Shown here in pieces: positions 8,392-16,771 of a stretch of 64,000 nt of DNA. The translations under genes were made by a program, and so were the position numbers. Source of the DNA: Hutsoniella sourekii ATCC 700629 (GTDB lineage: Bacteria > Bacillota > Bacilli > Lactobacillales > Aerococcaceae); NCBI RefSeq assembly GCF_000518205.1, contig NZ_JADD01000011.1, forward strand, positions 1-64,000. Direction: 5' to 3'. The notes below the pieces were generated by a model that did not search any database, was not told the origin of the DNA, and saw nothing but the letters and a program-made list of their open reading frames with translations. Position 1 is the stretch's first letter. Each line of letters begins with the position of its first letter.

Positions 8392-8511
8392 CACCTTAAG
8401 ATAGAGAGCATGCAAGATTAACTCCTCCATCAGCTATTTCTTGATCTTTAAAATTGTATTCATTATCATGAAATTATATTTACAAAAAATCAACCCCAAG
8501 GAGGCCCGCCC

Positions 8512-9147
8512 ATGAATCCCTACATCACCATCCGCCCCGAATTCCCAGCCGACTTCCGCCAGACTGAAGAACTGGTGCGTGAGAGTTTCTGGAACGTCTA
8601 CCAACCAGGTTGTTATGAACATTTCATCCTTAAACACCTGCGTCAAAGCCCCGACTACCTGGCTGACTTATCTCAGGTGATGGAATTAGAGGGTCAGTTA
8701 ATCGGTCAGATCACTTTCGTCAAGGGGTCGGTGGACCTGGATCAGGGTGGTCGCTTGCCGGTCTTGACTTTGGGGCCGATGGCTATTCGTCCGGATTATC
8801 AAGGGCTGGGTTTGGGTAAGAAGCTTCTGGATTCGAGCATAGACTTGACTAGAAGCTTAGGCTATGGTTGTGTGTGCTTGGAGGGTAATCCTGACTTTTA
8901 TGGTCAGAGTAGCTTTGTGCCGGCTAGCCAGTATGGTCTGCGCCACTATGGTGTGCCTGAAGGTGAGGCGGCGCCATTCTTTCTGGCACTGGAACTTCAA
9001 CCAGCTTACTTGGCTCATGCAGCGGGTCTTTACCAAGTATCGCCGGTTTATAATGCTCTGGAAGGCCAGGAAGCAGCTTTTGCAGCATATGATGCGACTT
9101 TTCCTGAGCGGGAGAAGCAGACACTACCTGGTCAGCTATTTAGTTAA
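8512..9147 (+). CDS. GNAT-family N-acetyltransferase (YhbS-like)
   Basis: A 211-residue acetyl-CoA-dependent acyltransferase. The core shows beta-strand motif A (LGPMAIRPDYQGLGLGKKLL, about residues 86-105) containing the Q-x-x-G-x-G/K acetyl-CoA pyrophosphate loop, followed by LGYGCVCLEGNPDFYGQSSF, typical of YhbS-type members. ATG 8512 has an ideal AAGGAGG 8 bases upstream. Composition is richer in G+C than the debris zone before it, so the native chromosome resumes here. The substrate is unknown. Confidence 0.85.
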   Translation: MNPYITIRPEFPADFRQTEELVRESFWNVYQPGCYEHFILKHLRQSPDYLADLSQVMELEGQLIGQITFVKGSVDLDQGGRLPVLTLGPMAIRPDYQGLGLGKKLLDSSIDLTRSLGYGCVCLEGNPDFYGQSSFVPASQYGLRHYGVPEGEAAPFFLALELQPAYLAHAAGLYQVSPVYNALEGQEAAFAAYDATFPEREKQTLPGQLFS

Positions 9148-9185
9148 TAATCAGATGAGAATTTTTGGTTTTCTTTTGTCTACTC

Positions 9186-9214
9186 TTGACAATCTCAACT
9201 GAGAGTTTTATAAT
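9186..9214 (+). promoter_or_regulatory. Consensus sigma-A promoter for the MFS leader RNA
   Basis: TTGACA at 9186-9191 and TATAAT at 9209-9214 with a 17-base spacer, a perfect consensus. Transcription should begin near 9221, just before the structured leader. Confidence 0.85.
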
Positions 9215-9220
9215 TTCTTC

Positions 9221-9341
9221 CAATGTATGTTACTTTAATTCTGTCCTGTGAGGCAAGAGAAGTAGGCAAGTTGGAAGTGGTGATGTGAGCTTCTTCCTAG
9301 CATTGACCACCTTTAGCCTGGACAGAGTCCGGGCTTTTTTT
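9221..9341 (+). promoter_or_regulatory. Riboswitch-like leader with competing terminator, upstream of MFS gene
   Basis: TCTGTCC (9240-9246) pairs perfectly with GGACAGA (9320-9326), extended by AGGC (9251-9254) with GCCT (9316-9319). The 3' arm of this closing stem overlaps the terminator hairpin AGCCTGGAC (9315-9323) / GTCCGGGCT (9327-9335) followed by seven T, so the two folds exclude each other. Inside, GTGGTGATGT pairs with GCATT and ACCAC to form a second helix; its loop has CTTC runs able to pair with the upstream AGAAG/GGAAG as a pseudoknot. The architecture is that of a ligand- or protein-sensing attenuator. No known class was recognised. Confidence 0.55.
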
Positions 9342-9428
9342 GTGTGAGGAGGACGAGAAGAGGACGCCCTATATCAGTGACCGTTAAATAAATAATTCCC
9401 GTGAGAATTAATTTAAGGAGATGGAAAG

Positions 9429-10643
9429 ATGAATAACCGTAAGAAAACTGTGATTGCTAGTATTATTGCTTCTGGGACCGATGATTTGAATGTGATGTTC
9501 TTGTCCTTTAGTATGGCTTCGATTATTGCAGCCTTTGGTCTATCCGGCGTTCAAGCTGGGGCCATTGCCACTATCACCAACTTGGGGATGTTAATCGGGG
9601 GCTTGATCTTCGGCTACTTGGGTGACCGTCACCACAAGCTTAAGGTCTTAGCTTGGACCTTGGTTTTGTTTAGTATGGCTAATGGCTTGATTGCCTTTGC
9701 GCCGAGTATTTATTGGATCTACCTCTTGCGATTCATCGCCGGAATTGGTGTAGGCGGTGAGTACGGAATTGCTTTGAGTATTATGGCTCACCTGGTTCCA
9801 GCTGATAAGATGGGGCGTATTGCTTCCTTGAATGGGGTAGCTGGCCAAGTCGGTTCCATTGCTTCTGCCATACTAGCTGGCTTATTTCTAGCTAACTTGG
9901 GTTGGCGCGGGCTCTTCTTGTTCGGCTTTGCTCCCTTGTTGATTGTGGCTTATATGAAGTGGGGCTTAGAAGATGAAGCTGTCTTCTATCCGAGTGCTAA
10001 GAGTCAAGCAAGCGATAGTAAGCCCGGCTTATCGGTCTTATTCAAGGACAAGGCAACCAGTTACCAAACCCTAGTCTTGATGGCTATGGCCACCGTTCAG
10101 ATTGCTGGCTACTTCGGTATGATGAATTGGTTACCGACCATGATGCAGGAATTAACGGGAGCTTCCGTTCAGAATTCATCTATTTGGATGGTTGCTACTA
10201 TTCTTGGAATGTCTCTAGGCATGGTCGTTTTTGGTCGGGGTTTGGACTACTTTGGCCCTAGATTGATGTTTGGCCTCTACCTAGTCGCTTCAGCCGTGAG
10301 TGTCTACTTGTTCGCCATGATTACTCATCCAGCAGGTATGGTGCTAGGTGGTGCTATGATGGGCTTCTTCGTTAATGGTATGTTCCCAGGTTATGGGGCA
10401 GTGGTGAGTCGCTTGTATCCTAAGGAAGTTCAATCCTTGGCCAACAACTTGATCTTGAATGTCGGTCGGGCTGTAGGAGGATTTTCTTCTATGGTTATTG
10501 GCTTCTTGATGGAACAAGGCGGGGTATCGGTCGTCATGATCTTCCTAGCCAGCCTCTACTTGATCAGCTTCCTCCTCATGCTAACCGTTCCAGGTCTCAA
10601 GGGTAGCCGCTACCAAGCCGTCCTTAACCACGCTAAGGCCTAG
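9429..10643 (+). CDS. Major facilitator superfamily transporter
   Basis: A 404-residue, 12-helix secondary transporter. Helix 1 contains a paired acidic motif (TDDLN), the loop after helix 2 has the MFS signature (GYLGDRHHKLK), and helix 4 region carries RFIAGIGVGGEYGIALS, a sequence seen in organic-acid and sialate-type MFS carriers. The AAGGAGATGG site lies just before ATG 9429. The gene stands alone behind a riboswitch-like leader, so expression is probably set by that leader. The substrate is unknown; an organic acid or small metabolite driven by proton symport is inference from the GGEYG motif. Confidence 0.8.
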   Translation: MNNRKKTVIASIIASGTDDLNVMFLSFSMASIIAAFGLSGVQAGAIATITNLGMLIGGLIFGYLGDRHHKLKVLAWTLVLFSMANGLIAFAPSIYWIYLLRFIAGIGVGGEYGIALSIMAHLVPADKMGRIASLNGVAGQVGSIASAILAGLFLANLGWRGLFLFGFAPLLIVAYMKWGLEDEAVFYPSAKSQASDSKPGLSVLFKDKATSYQTLVLMAMATVQIAGYFGMMNWLPTMMQELTGASVQNSSIWMVATILGMSLGMVVFGRGLDYFGPRLMFGLYLVASAVSVYLFAMITHPAGMVLGGAMMGFFVNGMFPGYGAVVSRLYPKEVQSLANNLILNVGRAVGGFSSMVIGFLMEQGGVSVVMIFLASLYLISFLLMLTVPGLKGSRYQAVLNHAKA

Positions 10644-10677
10644 AGCAGATCAGTCTAGATAAATTATAATCTATTGT

Positions 10678-10722
10678 AAGTCCAGCTTCTCTGAACCTAA
10701 TCAGAGAGCTTGGACTTTTTTT
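10678..10722 (+). terminator. Intrinsic terminator after MFS gene
   Basis: AAGTCCAGCTTCTCTGA pairs with TCAGAGAGCTTGGACTT, followed by a T run. Confidence 0.9.
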
Positions 10723-10750
10723 ATATCTGTTGTAGTTGAATTATTTTTGT

Positions 10751-10779
10751 TTCACATAGTGTTCTCATTATGATACAAT
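10751..10779 (+). promoter_or_regulatory. Likely gdhA promoter
   Basis: TTCACA (10751-10756), 17-base spacer, TACAAT (10774-10779), about 35 bases before the start codon. Confidence 0.5.
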
Positions 10780-10814
10780 TATTTTAATAATAATCACATA
10801 ATAGGAGGAGACAG

Positions 10815-12152
10815 ATGACGACTTACAGCCAACGTGTCTATCAGACCTTAAAGGACAAGTACCCTGAACAAGAAGATTTCCTAGGAGCGGTGGAGGAATT
10901 CTTCCAAGCCATCCAACCGGTCTTAGAGGCTCATCCTGAATATGAAGACTTGGCCATCTTGGAACGGATGGTGGAACCCGAGCGGATCTTTATCTTCCGC
11001 GTGCCTTGGTTGGATGATGAGGGCAAGGTGCAAGTCAATACCGGCTACCGGGTCCAATATTCGTCCTTGAATGGGCCTTATAAGGGCGGAATCCGCTTCC
11101 ACCCAACAGTCAACTTAAGTATTATGAAGGCCTTGGCTTTTGAGCAGACCTTCAAGAACTCCTTGACCACCTTACCGATTGGAGGTGGCAAGGGGGGTGC
11201 TGACTTTGATCCCAAGGGCAAGTCGGACCAAGAAGTGATGAAGTTTACCCAGAGCTTTGTCACTGAGTTACAGAAATACATCGGCCAAGACCAAGACGTT
11301 CCTGCTGGAGATATTGGTGTGGGTGGCCGTGAGATTGGTTATATGATGGGTCAATACCGGCGCTTGAATGATGCAGCAGGTGGCGTCTTCACAGGTAAGC
11401 CAGTCCTAGCAGGAGGTAGTCTGGGCCGGACTCAAGCGACCGGTCACGGGGTGGTCTACTTCTTGAACCATGTCCTGGAAGCTGCTGGAGACTCCTTGGC
11501 TGGTAAGCGGGTCATGATCTCTGGTGCGGGTAATGTGGCCTATTATGCTGCTGAGCTGGTGGAAGAGCTAGGAGGTATTGTTGTTAGCCTCAGTGATTCA
11601 ACTTCTGCCGTTTACCAGCCTGATGGCTTAGACTTGAATATTGTTAAAGAGTTGAAGATTGAAGGTCGAGAACGGATCAGTCGCTATCTTGAAGAAGATC
11701 CCGAGGCCAAGAACTTTGAAGGGTCACTCTGGGACCAAGACATTCAAGCCGATATCGCCTTGCCATGTGCAACCCAAGGGGAGATTAATGGCGACCAAGC
11801 TCAGCGACTAGTAGATAATGGTGTCCGCTATGTGGTGGAAGGCGCTAACCTGCCTTGTAACAAGGAGGCCCAAGCTGTCTTCAAGGAGGCCGGCGTTCAA
11901 CGGGCTCCGGCTAAGGCTTCCAATGCCGGTGGGGTCGCAGTCTCAGCCCTTGAGATGGCGCAGAATTCCATGCGTCTAGCTTGGAATGCCGACCGAGTAG
12001 AAGAGAAACTGCAGGCGATTATGCAATCTATCTTTGACCAATGTCTGGAGGCGTGTAAGAAATATGATCTGGACCAAGACTATGTGGCCGGTGCAGATAT
12101 TGCTTCCTTTGAGAATATTGCTGAATTAATGAAATTACAAGGCGTGATCTAA
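10815..12152 (+). CDS. gdhA: NADP-type glutamate dehydrogenase
   Basis: A 445-residue cytoplasmic enzyme that interconverts 2-oxoglutarate plus ammonia and glutamate. The glutamate-binding segment GGIRFHPTVNLSIMKALAFE and the catalytic PIGGGKGGADFDPKGKSD motif are present, as is the dinucleotide fold (ISGAGNVAYYAAELV) and the late ALEMAQNS segment. The length matches hexameric bacterial GdhA, and the biosynthetic, NADPH-dependent class is inferred from that length and sequence style. AGGAGGAG precedes ATG 10815. The gene is monocistronic, with its own promoter and terminator. Confidence 0.95.
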   Translation: MTTYSQRVYQTLKDKYPEQEDFLGAVEEFFQAIQPVLEAHPEYEDLAILERMVEPERIFIFRVPWLDDEGKVQVNTGYRVQYSSLNGPYKGGIRFHPTVNLSIMKALAFEQTFKNSLTTLPIGGGKGGADFDPKGKSDQEVMKFTQSFVTELQKYIGQDQDVPAGDIGVGGREIGYMMGQYRRLNDAAGGVFTGKPVLAGGSLGRTQATGHGVVYFLNHVLEAAGDSLAGKRVMISGAGNVAYYAAELVEELGGIVVSLSDSTSAVYQPDGLDLNIVKELKIEGRERISRYLEEDPEAKNFEGSLWDQDIQADIALPCATQGEINGDQAQRLVDNGVRYVVEGANLPCNKEAQAVFKEAGVQRAPAKASNAGGVAVSALEMAQNSMRLAWNADRVEEKLQAIMQSIFDQCLEACKKYDLDQDYVAGADIASFENIAELMKLQGVI

Positions 12153-12180
12153 GTCAAGATTGAATCCTCTGCCAAATACA

Positions 12181-12256
12181 ACCGACTGATTTCACTTGGA
12201 CGCTTAGGCTGGTCGTCAGCCTGGCTAGTTCCGAAAGTGGATGCAGTCGGTTTTTG
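12181..12256 (+). terminator. Intrinsic terminator after gdhA
   Basis: The outer stem ACCGACTG (12181-12188) / CAGTCGGT (12244-12251) encloses a further AGGCTG...CAGCCT hairpin and is followed by TTTTT. Confidence 0.8.
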
Positions 12257-12356
12257 TGTATTAATGAAATAGATTTCTTCTATAATATAATTGCTCTTTG
12301 CTCGATTCTGGTATGAGGGTGGCGCAACTTGAAAGTGCCTACCTGTCGATAGCTAA

Positions 12357-12413
12357 TTGACTTGGCCAGTGAATTGGCATAAGATTTGATTATCAAATAG
12401 TTTGAAGTTCAAA
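12357..12413 (+). promoter_or_regulatory. fab operon promoter with two FabT-type operators
   Basis: TTGACT (12357-12362), 17-base spacer, TAAGAT (12380-12385). Two perfect 13-base palindromes follow: TTTGATTATCAAA (12385-12397), overlapping the -10, and TTTGAAGTTCAAA (12401-12413). Both fit the TTTGA-N3-TCAAA FabT box known from streptococci and enterococci, and their centres are 16 bases apart. Autorepression of fabT and the whole operon is inferred. Confidence 0.8.
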
Positions 12414-12429
12414 GTAATTGAGGTGAATT

Positions 12430-12903
12430 ATGGAAAAGGACAACAAGGAATATATTAACCGCCAGTTGGTTGCGATCTTCAACGAGATGTTAGTGATTGA
12501 AGAAGCGGCCTTGCAGGCGAGTGATTTCTCTGATTTGTCGATGCGGGAGATGCATACGATTGAAGCCATTGGTTTGTTTGGCCGTTTGAGTTCCAAGGAG
12601 GTGGCCCAGAAGTTGGCCATTACGCCAGGGACCTTGACGGTGGCTATTCAGAACTTGGTTAAGAAGGGCTATGTCGAACGCAGACGCTTGGAGGATGACC
12701 GGCGGGTGGTTCGGCTAGCCTTGACAAAGAAGGGGAAGTTAATCTACCGTCTCCACCGGAAGTTTCATATGAATATGGTCGACCGGGTCACCCAAGACTT
12801 CGATGAAGCCGAAGTGGCTACCCTGGTCAAGGGCTTAACTAATTTGATGGCCTTCCTGGATGAAGTCAAGGCGGATGTCAATCAGGAGTTGGACCGTGAG
12901 TAA
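12430..12903 (+). CDS. fabT: MarR-family fatty acid synthesis repressor FabT
   Basis: A 157-residue winged-helix regulator at the head of the fab cluster. The MarR core is clear: an HTH (LSSKEVAQKLAITPGTLTVAIQ), then the wing GYVERRRLEDDRRVVRLALTKKG. In relatives, FabT binds long-chain acyl-ACP and represses the fab genes. Its matching operators lie immediately upstream. The start is ATG 12430 with AGGTGAATT upstream. The gene ends 8 bases inside fabH, so the two are translationally coupled. The position first in the operon is typical of Lactobacillales. Confidence 0.95.
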   Translation: MEKDNKEYINRQLVAIFNEMLVIEEAALQASDFSDLSMREMHTIEAIGLFGRLSSKEVAQKLAITPGTLTVAIQNLVKKGYVERRRLEDDRRVVRLALTKKGKLIYRLHRKFHMNMVDRVTQDFDEAEVATLVKGLTNLMAFLDEVKADVNQELDRE

Positions 12904-13834
12904 GATTCTAGCGACTGGTCATTATTTACCGCCTCAAGTTCTTAGTAATGAGGACCTGATTCAAGCTTGGCAATTGGATTCCAGCGATGACTGGATTCAG
13001 ACCCGTTCGGGAATCCAACAAAGACACTTTGCTCTGGAAGATCAGAGTGTGGGTGACTTAGCGGTTCAAGCGGCTTTAAACTTATTTGATAAGCTGGACT
13101 CAGACCTTAGAGGTCAAGTCCAACTCATAATTGTTGCATCGATGTCTTCTTATGCTCCTACCCCCGGACTAGCCAATCTGGTTCAAGCAGCGCTTGGCTT
13201 AGACCAAGCCCAGGCCTTTGACTTGAATACGGCTTGTAGTGGCTTCGTGACTGCCTTGGATACGGCTGTTAAGTTGGCCAGCTTCCAGGCGTCGGGTTAT
13301 ACCTTGGTGATCGGGGCCGAGAAGATGAGTCAAATATTAGACCCCCAAGATCGGTCAACTTGTGTCTTATTCGGTGATGGGGCTGGAGCCGTCTTGCTAG
13401 CTAATGACGGGCAAGTTCTAACGGACTATGCGAGTCGGCTACAATCGATGGCTTCAGGGCAGGACTCGATTCAATTTGACGGTCGGACCTATCTAGAGAT
13501 GGCGGGACGTCCAGTGTTTAACTTTGTCAATCGGACCGTGGTAGGGAGCCTGAAGGCATTTATTGAAGGCCACCATTTGGAAGACTTTGACTACTTGTTG
13601 TGCCACCAGGCCAACCAGCGTCTCTTGGATATTATCACCCGTAAGCTCAAGTTAGACCCCGAGCAAGTACCCAGTAACATCAGTCAGGTCGCTAACCTAT
13701 CAGCGGCCAGCCTGCCAGTCCTCATGGACCAGCTACTGGAAGCGAGGACTTTGCGATTAGGCAGTGGCCAGAAAGTGATCCTGGCTGGCTATGGTGGTGG
13801 TCTGACTTGGGGCGAGATCGCTTTTACACTATAA
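12896..13834 (+). CDS. fabH: Beta-ketoacyl-ACP synthase III
   Basis: Condenses acetyl-CoA with malonyl-ACP to start fatty acid chains. The start chosen is GTG 12896 (MSKILATGHYLP), with AGGAG 7 bases upstream and the usual FabH N-terminus; an upstream in-frame ATG at 12860 lies within fabT. The product is 312 residues, the normal FabH size. The catalytic Cys is in NTACSGF, the His in CHQANQRLLD and the Asn in NLSAASLP. The C-terminal GYGGGLTWGE is the family signature. Confidence 0.95.
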   Translation: MSKILATGHYLPPQVLSNEDLIQAWQLDSSDDWIQTRSGIQQRHFALEDQSVGDLAVQAALNLFDKLDSDLRGQVQLIIVASMSSYAPTPGLANLVQAALGLDQAQAFDLNTACSGFVTALDTAVKLASFQASGYTLVIGAEKMSQILDPQDRSTCVLFGDGAGAVLLANDGQVLTDYASRLQSMASGQDSIQFDGRTYLEMAGRPVFNFVNRTVVGSLKAFIEGHHLEDFDYLLCHQANQRLLDIITRKLKLDPEQVPSNISQVANLSAASLPVLMDQLLEARTLRLGSGQKVILAGYGGGLTWGEIAFTL

Positions 13835-13864
13835 ATATAAAACCAATAAATGGAGGAATATAAA

Positions 13865-14089
13865 ATGATTTTCGAAAAAATTCAAGCAATTATCGTAGAT
13901 GAACTAGGTGTTGAAAAGGAAGCTGTAACTTTACAAACAGATTTTGAAAATGATCTGGATGCGGATTCTTTAGATGTCTTCCAAATTATTTCTGAAATTG
14001 AAGATGAATTAGATATCACTATCGACACTGACCAAAACTTAAAGACCGTAGCGGACTTAGTGAACTATATCGAACAACAACAAGCATAA
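13865..14089 (+). CDS. acpP: Acyl carrier protein
   Basis: A 74-residue acidic helical protein that carries growing acyl chains. ATG 13865 has GGAGG about 10 bases upstream. The phosphopantetheine attachment Ser35 sits in DADSLDVFQ, a slight variant of the usual DSLDxVE. It lies between fabH and fabK as in streptococcal fab clusters. Confidence 0.97.
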   Translation: MIFEKIQAIIVDELGVEKEAVTLQTDFENDLDADSLDVFQIISEIEDELDITIDTDQNLKTVADLVNYIEQQQA

Positions 14090-14117
14090 TCTCTCAGACT
14101 GGATGAAGGACGGTACT

Positions 14118-15077
14118 ATGAAAACAGCAATTACAGAATTACTAAATATTGAATATCCCATCGTGCAAGGTGCGATGGCTTGGGTAGCAGATGCCGACTT
14201 GGCAAGCGCTGTTTCAAACGCGGGGGGACTCGGTGTCATTGGAACGGGTCATGACCCACGGGAAGTCGTTCAACAGAAGGTCGAAGCGATGCAAGAAAAG
14301 ACGGACAAGCCTTTCGCGGTGAACGTCATGCTCTTGAACCCCCATGTTGAAGAAGTGGTGGATTATATTATTGAATCCGGTGTCAAGATTATTACCACCG
14401 GTGCGGGTAACCCCGGTCCCTACATGGCTCGCTTCAAGGAAGCGGGAATTGAAGTGATTCCGGTCGTAGCCTCTGTTGCGATTGCTAAGCGTTTGGAGCG
14501 GACCGGTGTGTCGGCCTTAATCGTTGAAGGAATGGAAGCCGGTGGTCATATTGGTAAGACTACAACCATGGCCTTGTTGCCGCAAGTTGTCGCCGCCGTT
14601 GACATTCCGGTGATTGCAGCGGGTGGCTTTGGTAATGGGGAATCCCTAGCAGCAGCGATTATGCTGGGAGCAGAAGCTATTCAAGTAGGGACCCGATTTG
14701 TGACAGCCAGAGAATCCAATGCCCATGACAACTTCAAGCAGAAGATCTTGAAGGCCAGTGACTTGGATACGGTGGTAACCGGCCAAATTACCGGCCACCC
14801 GGTCCGGGTCTTGAGAAACAAGCTAACCAAGGAATACTTGGAAGAAGAGCGTCTTCAGACCTCTAAAGACCAACCGGATTTCACTAAGATGGAAGCCATG
14901 GGTAAAGGGGCCTTACGCCGGGCAGTTGTAGAAGGAGATATCCAAAGCGGATCCATGATGGCGGGTCAGATTGCTGGCTTGATCAACAAGGAAGAGACCG
15001 TGAGTGAGATTATCCAAGACTACGTGGATACCGCTAAGGCGACCTACCAACGCAAACAAGCTTATTTTCTAGATTAG
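14118..15077 (+). CDS. fabK: Enoyl-ACP reductase II (FMN-dependent)
   Basis: Reduces trans-2-enoyl-ACP in the last step of each elongation cycle. ATG 14118 (MKTAITELLNIEYPIVQGAM) is preferred because AAGGAC lies about 6 bases upstream; 14103 is an in-frame alternative. It is a 319-residue TIM-barrel flavoprotein with the nitronate monooxygenase/FabK signatures GAMAWVADADLASAVSNAGG, EGMEAGGHIG and AAGGFGNGESLAAAIMLGAE. FabK replaces the triclosan-sensitive FabI in many Lactobacillales. No fabI is seen here. Confidence 0.95.
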   Translation: MKTAITELLNIEYPIVQGAMAWVADADLASAVSNAGGLGVIGTGHDPREVVQQKVEAMQEKTDKPFAVNVMLLNPHVEEVVDYIIESGVKIITTGAGNPGPYMARFKEAGIEVIPVVASVAIAKRLERTGVSALIVEGMEAGGHIGKTTTMALLPQVVAAVDIPVIAAGGFGNGESLAAAIMLGAEAIQVGTRFVTARESNAHDNFKQKILKASDLDTVVTGQITGHPVRVLRNKLTKEYLEEERLQTSKDQPDFTKMEAMGKGALRRAVVEGDIQSGSMMAGQIAGLINKEETVSEIIQDYVDTAKATYQRKQAYFLD

Positions 15078-15090
15078 AAGAGGAGAGCAG

Positions 15091-16041
15091 ATGAAGTTAG
15101 CAGTTATCTTTAATGGCCAAGGTGGCCAGTATCCAGGTATGGGGGCAGACTTTAAGGAGGCTTACCCTCAGGCACAAGCGGTTTATCAAACTTTTGAGTC
15201 GGTGCTTGGTGAACCTGTGGCAGATTGGGCCCAGTCCCAAGACCGCTTGTCCTTAACCCGTTACGCTCAGCCAGCCATTCTAGCGACTAGCTTGGCCATC
15301 TATAATTCCATCAAAGCTCAGCTTCCAGCCATTTCTTATATGGCTGGATTAAGTTTAGGTGAGTACACGGCCCTAACGGCTGCCGGCTATTTGACGCTTG
15401 AATCGGCGGCTGATCTGATTAATCAGCGGGGTCTGATTATGGGTCAGGTCTGCCAAGACTTAAGTGAGACCAGTGATGTGGCTATGGGGGCAGCTGTTCG
15501 CTTGCCACTTGAAGCGGTTCAAAGCTTGGTCAAGGAAGTCCAAGACCAAGGCCATGAAATTTATCTAGCTAATATGAACGCATCGACTCAGACCATCCTA
15601 GCTGGAAGAAGTGAGGCCTTAGATGCTTATAATCAATTGGCTAAGAGTCAAGGCTATAAGAAATTAATGCCCCTCAAAGTCGAGGGCCCTTTTCACAGTC
15701 CCTTGATGGAAGGAGCCTGTCAGCCATTTAGTCAAGTCTTAGAAAACACGGACTTCCAACCTGGTCAAGTACCGGTGATCTCTAATACGACCTTAGAAGT
15801 TCACCAACCAGCAACCATTAAGGAGACCTTAGTCCGACACTTGGTTGAACCGGTTCATTGGAAGCAGACCATGGATTATTTCCAGGCACAAGGAGTCACT
15901 CATGTGGTCCAGATTGGGCCAGGAGACACCTTGGTTAAGTTGGCCAAGCGAGAGGGCTATGACTTTGACCTCTTACTTGTCGATAAAATCAGTGATATTG
16001 AAGAAATTGAAACAGTTATAAACAAAGGAGTGGAGAAATGA
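15091..16041 (+). CDS. fabD: Malonyl-CoA:ACP transacylase
   Basis: Moves malonyl groups from CoA to ACP. A 316-residue protein with the N-terminal FNGQGGQYPGMG loop, the nucleophile elbow GLSLGEYTAL (active Ser) and the catalytic His in VEGPFHSPLMEGA. AGAGGAGAG precedes ATG 15091. It overlaps fabG by 4 bases. Confidence 0.97.
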   Translation: MKLAVIFNGQGGQYPGMGADFKEAYPQAQAVYQTFESVLGEPVADWAQSQDRLSLTRYAQPAILATSLAIYNSIKAQLPAISYMAGLSLGEYTALTAAGYLTLESAADLINQRGLIMGQVCQDLSETSDVAMGAAVRLPLEAVQSLVKEVQDQGHEIYLANMNASTQTILAGRSEALDAYNQLAKSQGYKKLMPLKVEGPFHSPLMEGACQPFSQVLENTDFQPGQVPVISNTTLEVHQPATIKETLVRHLVEPVHWKQTMDYFQAQGVTHVVQIGPGDTLVKLAKREGYDFDLLLVDKISDIEEIETVINKGVEK

Positions 16042-16760
16042 CATTAACTTGCCTGATTACAGGAAGTTCACGGGGGATCGGCTTATCGATTGCTAAGCAC
16101 TTAGCAGCAGCCGGCCACCAAGTGATCCTCAACAGTCGCAAGTCGATTGAAGCCGAGATCTTGGAAGAGTTCCAAGATTACGCCTTGCAACCGGGTCAGA
16201 TGATCGGCGATATTAGTGATTTTAGTGACAGTGAGCGGATGGTTCAAGAAGTCTTGAACCAGTATGGACGGGTGGATGTTCTGGTCAACAATGCGGGTAT
16301 TACCAAGGATGGCCTCTTGATGCGGATGAGCGAGGCAGACTTTGATTCTGTGATCAATACCAACTTGAAGGGAACCTTCAATATGATTCGTCACCTAGCT
16401 AAGCCCATGATCAAGGAGCGCACAGGGACCATCATCAACATGTCCAGTGTGGTTGGCTTGATGGGAAATGCCGGTCAAGCTAATTATGCGGCTTCTAAGG
16501 CCGGTGTGATTGGCTTAACTAAGTCGGTGGCTCGGGAGCTGGCCGGTCGGGGGATTACCGTTAATGCGGTGGCGCCTGGCTTTATCGAAACCGATATGAC
16601 CGACCAATTAAGCGATAAGATCAAGGACGCTATGTTAAGTGAGATTCCGGCCAAACGTTTTGGCCAAGTAGAAGAGATTGCCCAAGCTGTTGACTTCTTG
16701 ATCGCTAACCGGTACGTAACCGGCCAAGTGATTGAAGTTAACGGCGGTCTGCATATGTAA
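16038..16760 (+). CDS. fabG: 3-oxoacyl-ACP reductase
   Basis: A 240-residue NADPH-dependent SDR that reduces beta-ketoacyl-ACP. The Rossmann motif is GSSRGIGLS, the structural NNAG is present, and the catalytic Ser and YAASK tetrad residues are clear (NMSSVVGLMGN ... NYAASKAGVIG). The length is standard. Its ATG overlaps the fabD stop (ATGA), and fabF begins 11 bases after it. Confidence 0.97.
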   Translation: MTLTCLITGSSRGIGLSIAKHLAAAGHQVILNSRKSIEAEILEEFQDYALQPGQMIGDISDFSDSERMVQEVLNQYGRVDVLVNNAGITKDGLLMRMSEADFDSVINTNLKGTFNMIRHLAKPMIKERTGTIINMSSVVGLMGNAGQANYAASKAGVIGLTKSVARELAGRGITVNAVAPGFIETDMTDQLSDKIKDAMLSEIPAKRFGQVEEIAQAVDFLIANRYVTGQVIEVNGGLHM

Positions 16761-16771
16761 GGAGGGTCTAA

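Noticed and set aside
12860-12895. Upstream ATG start for fabH
   Set aside because: It lies within fabT and lacks a ribosome site; GTG 12896 has AGGAG at the right distance and yields the usual FabH N-terminus.
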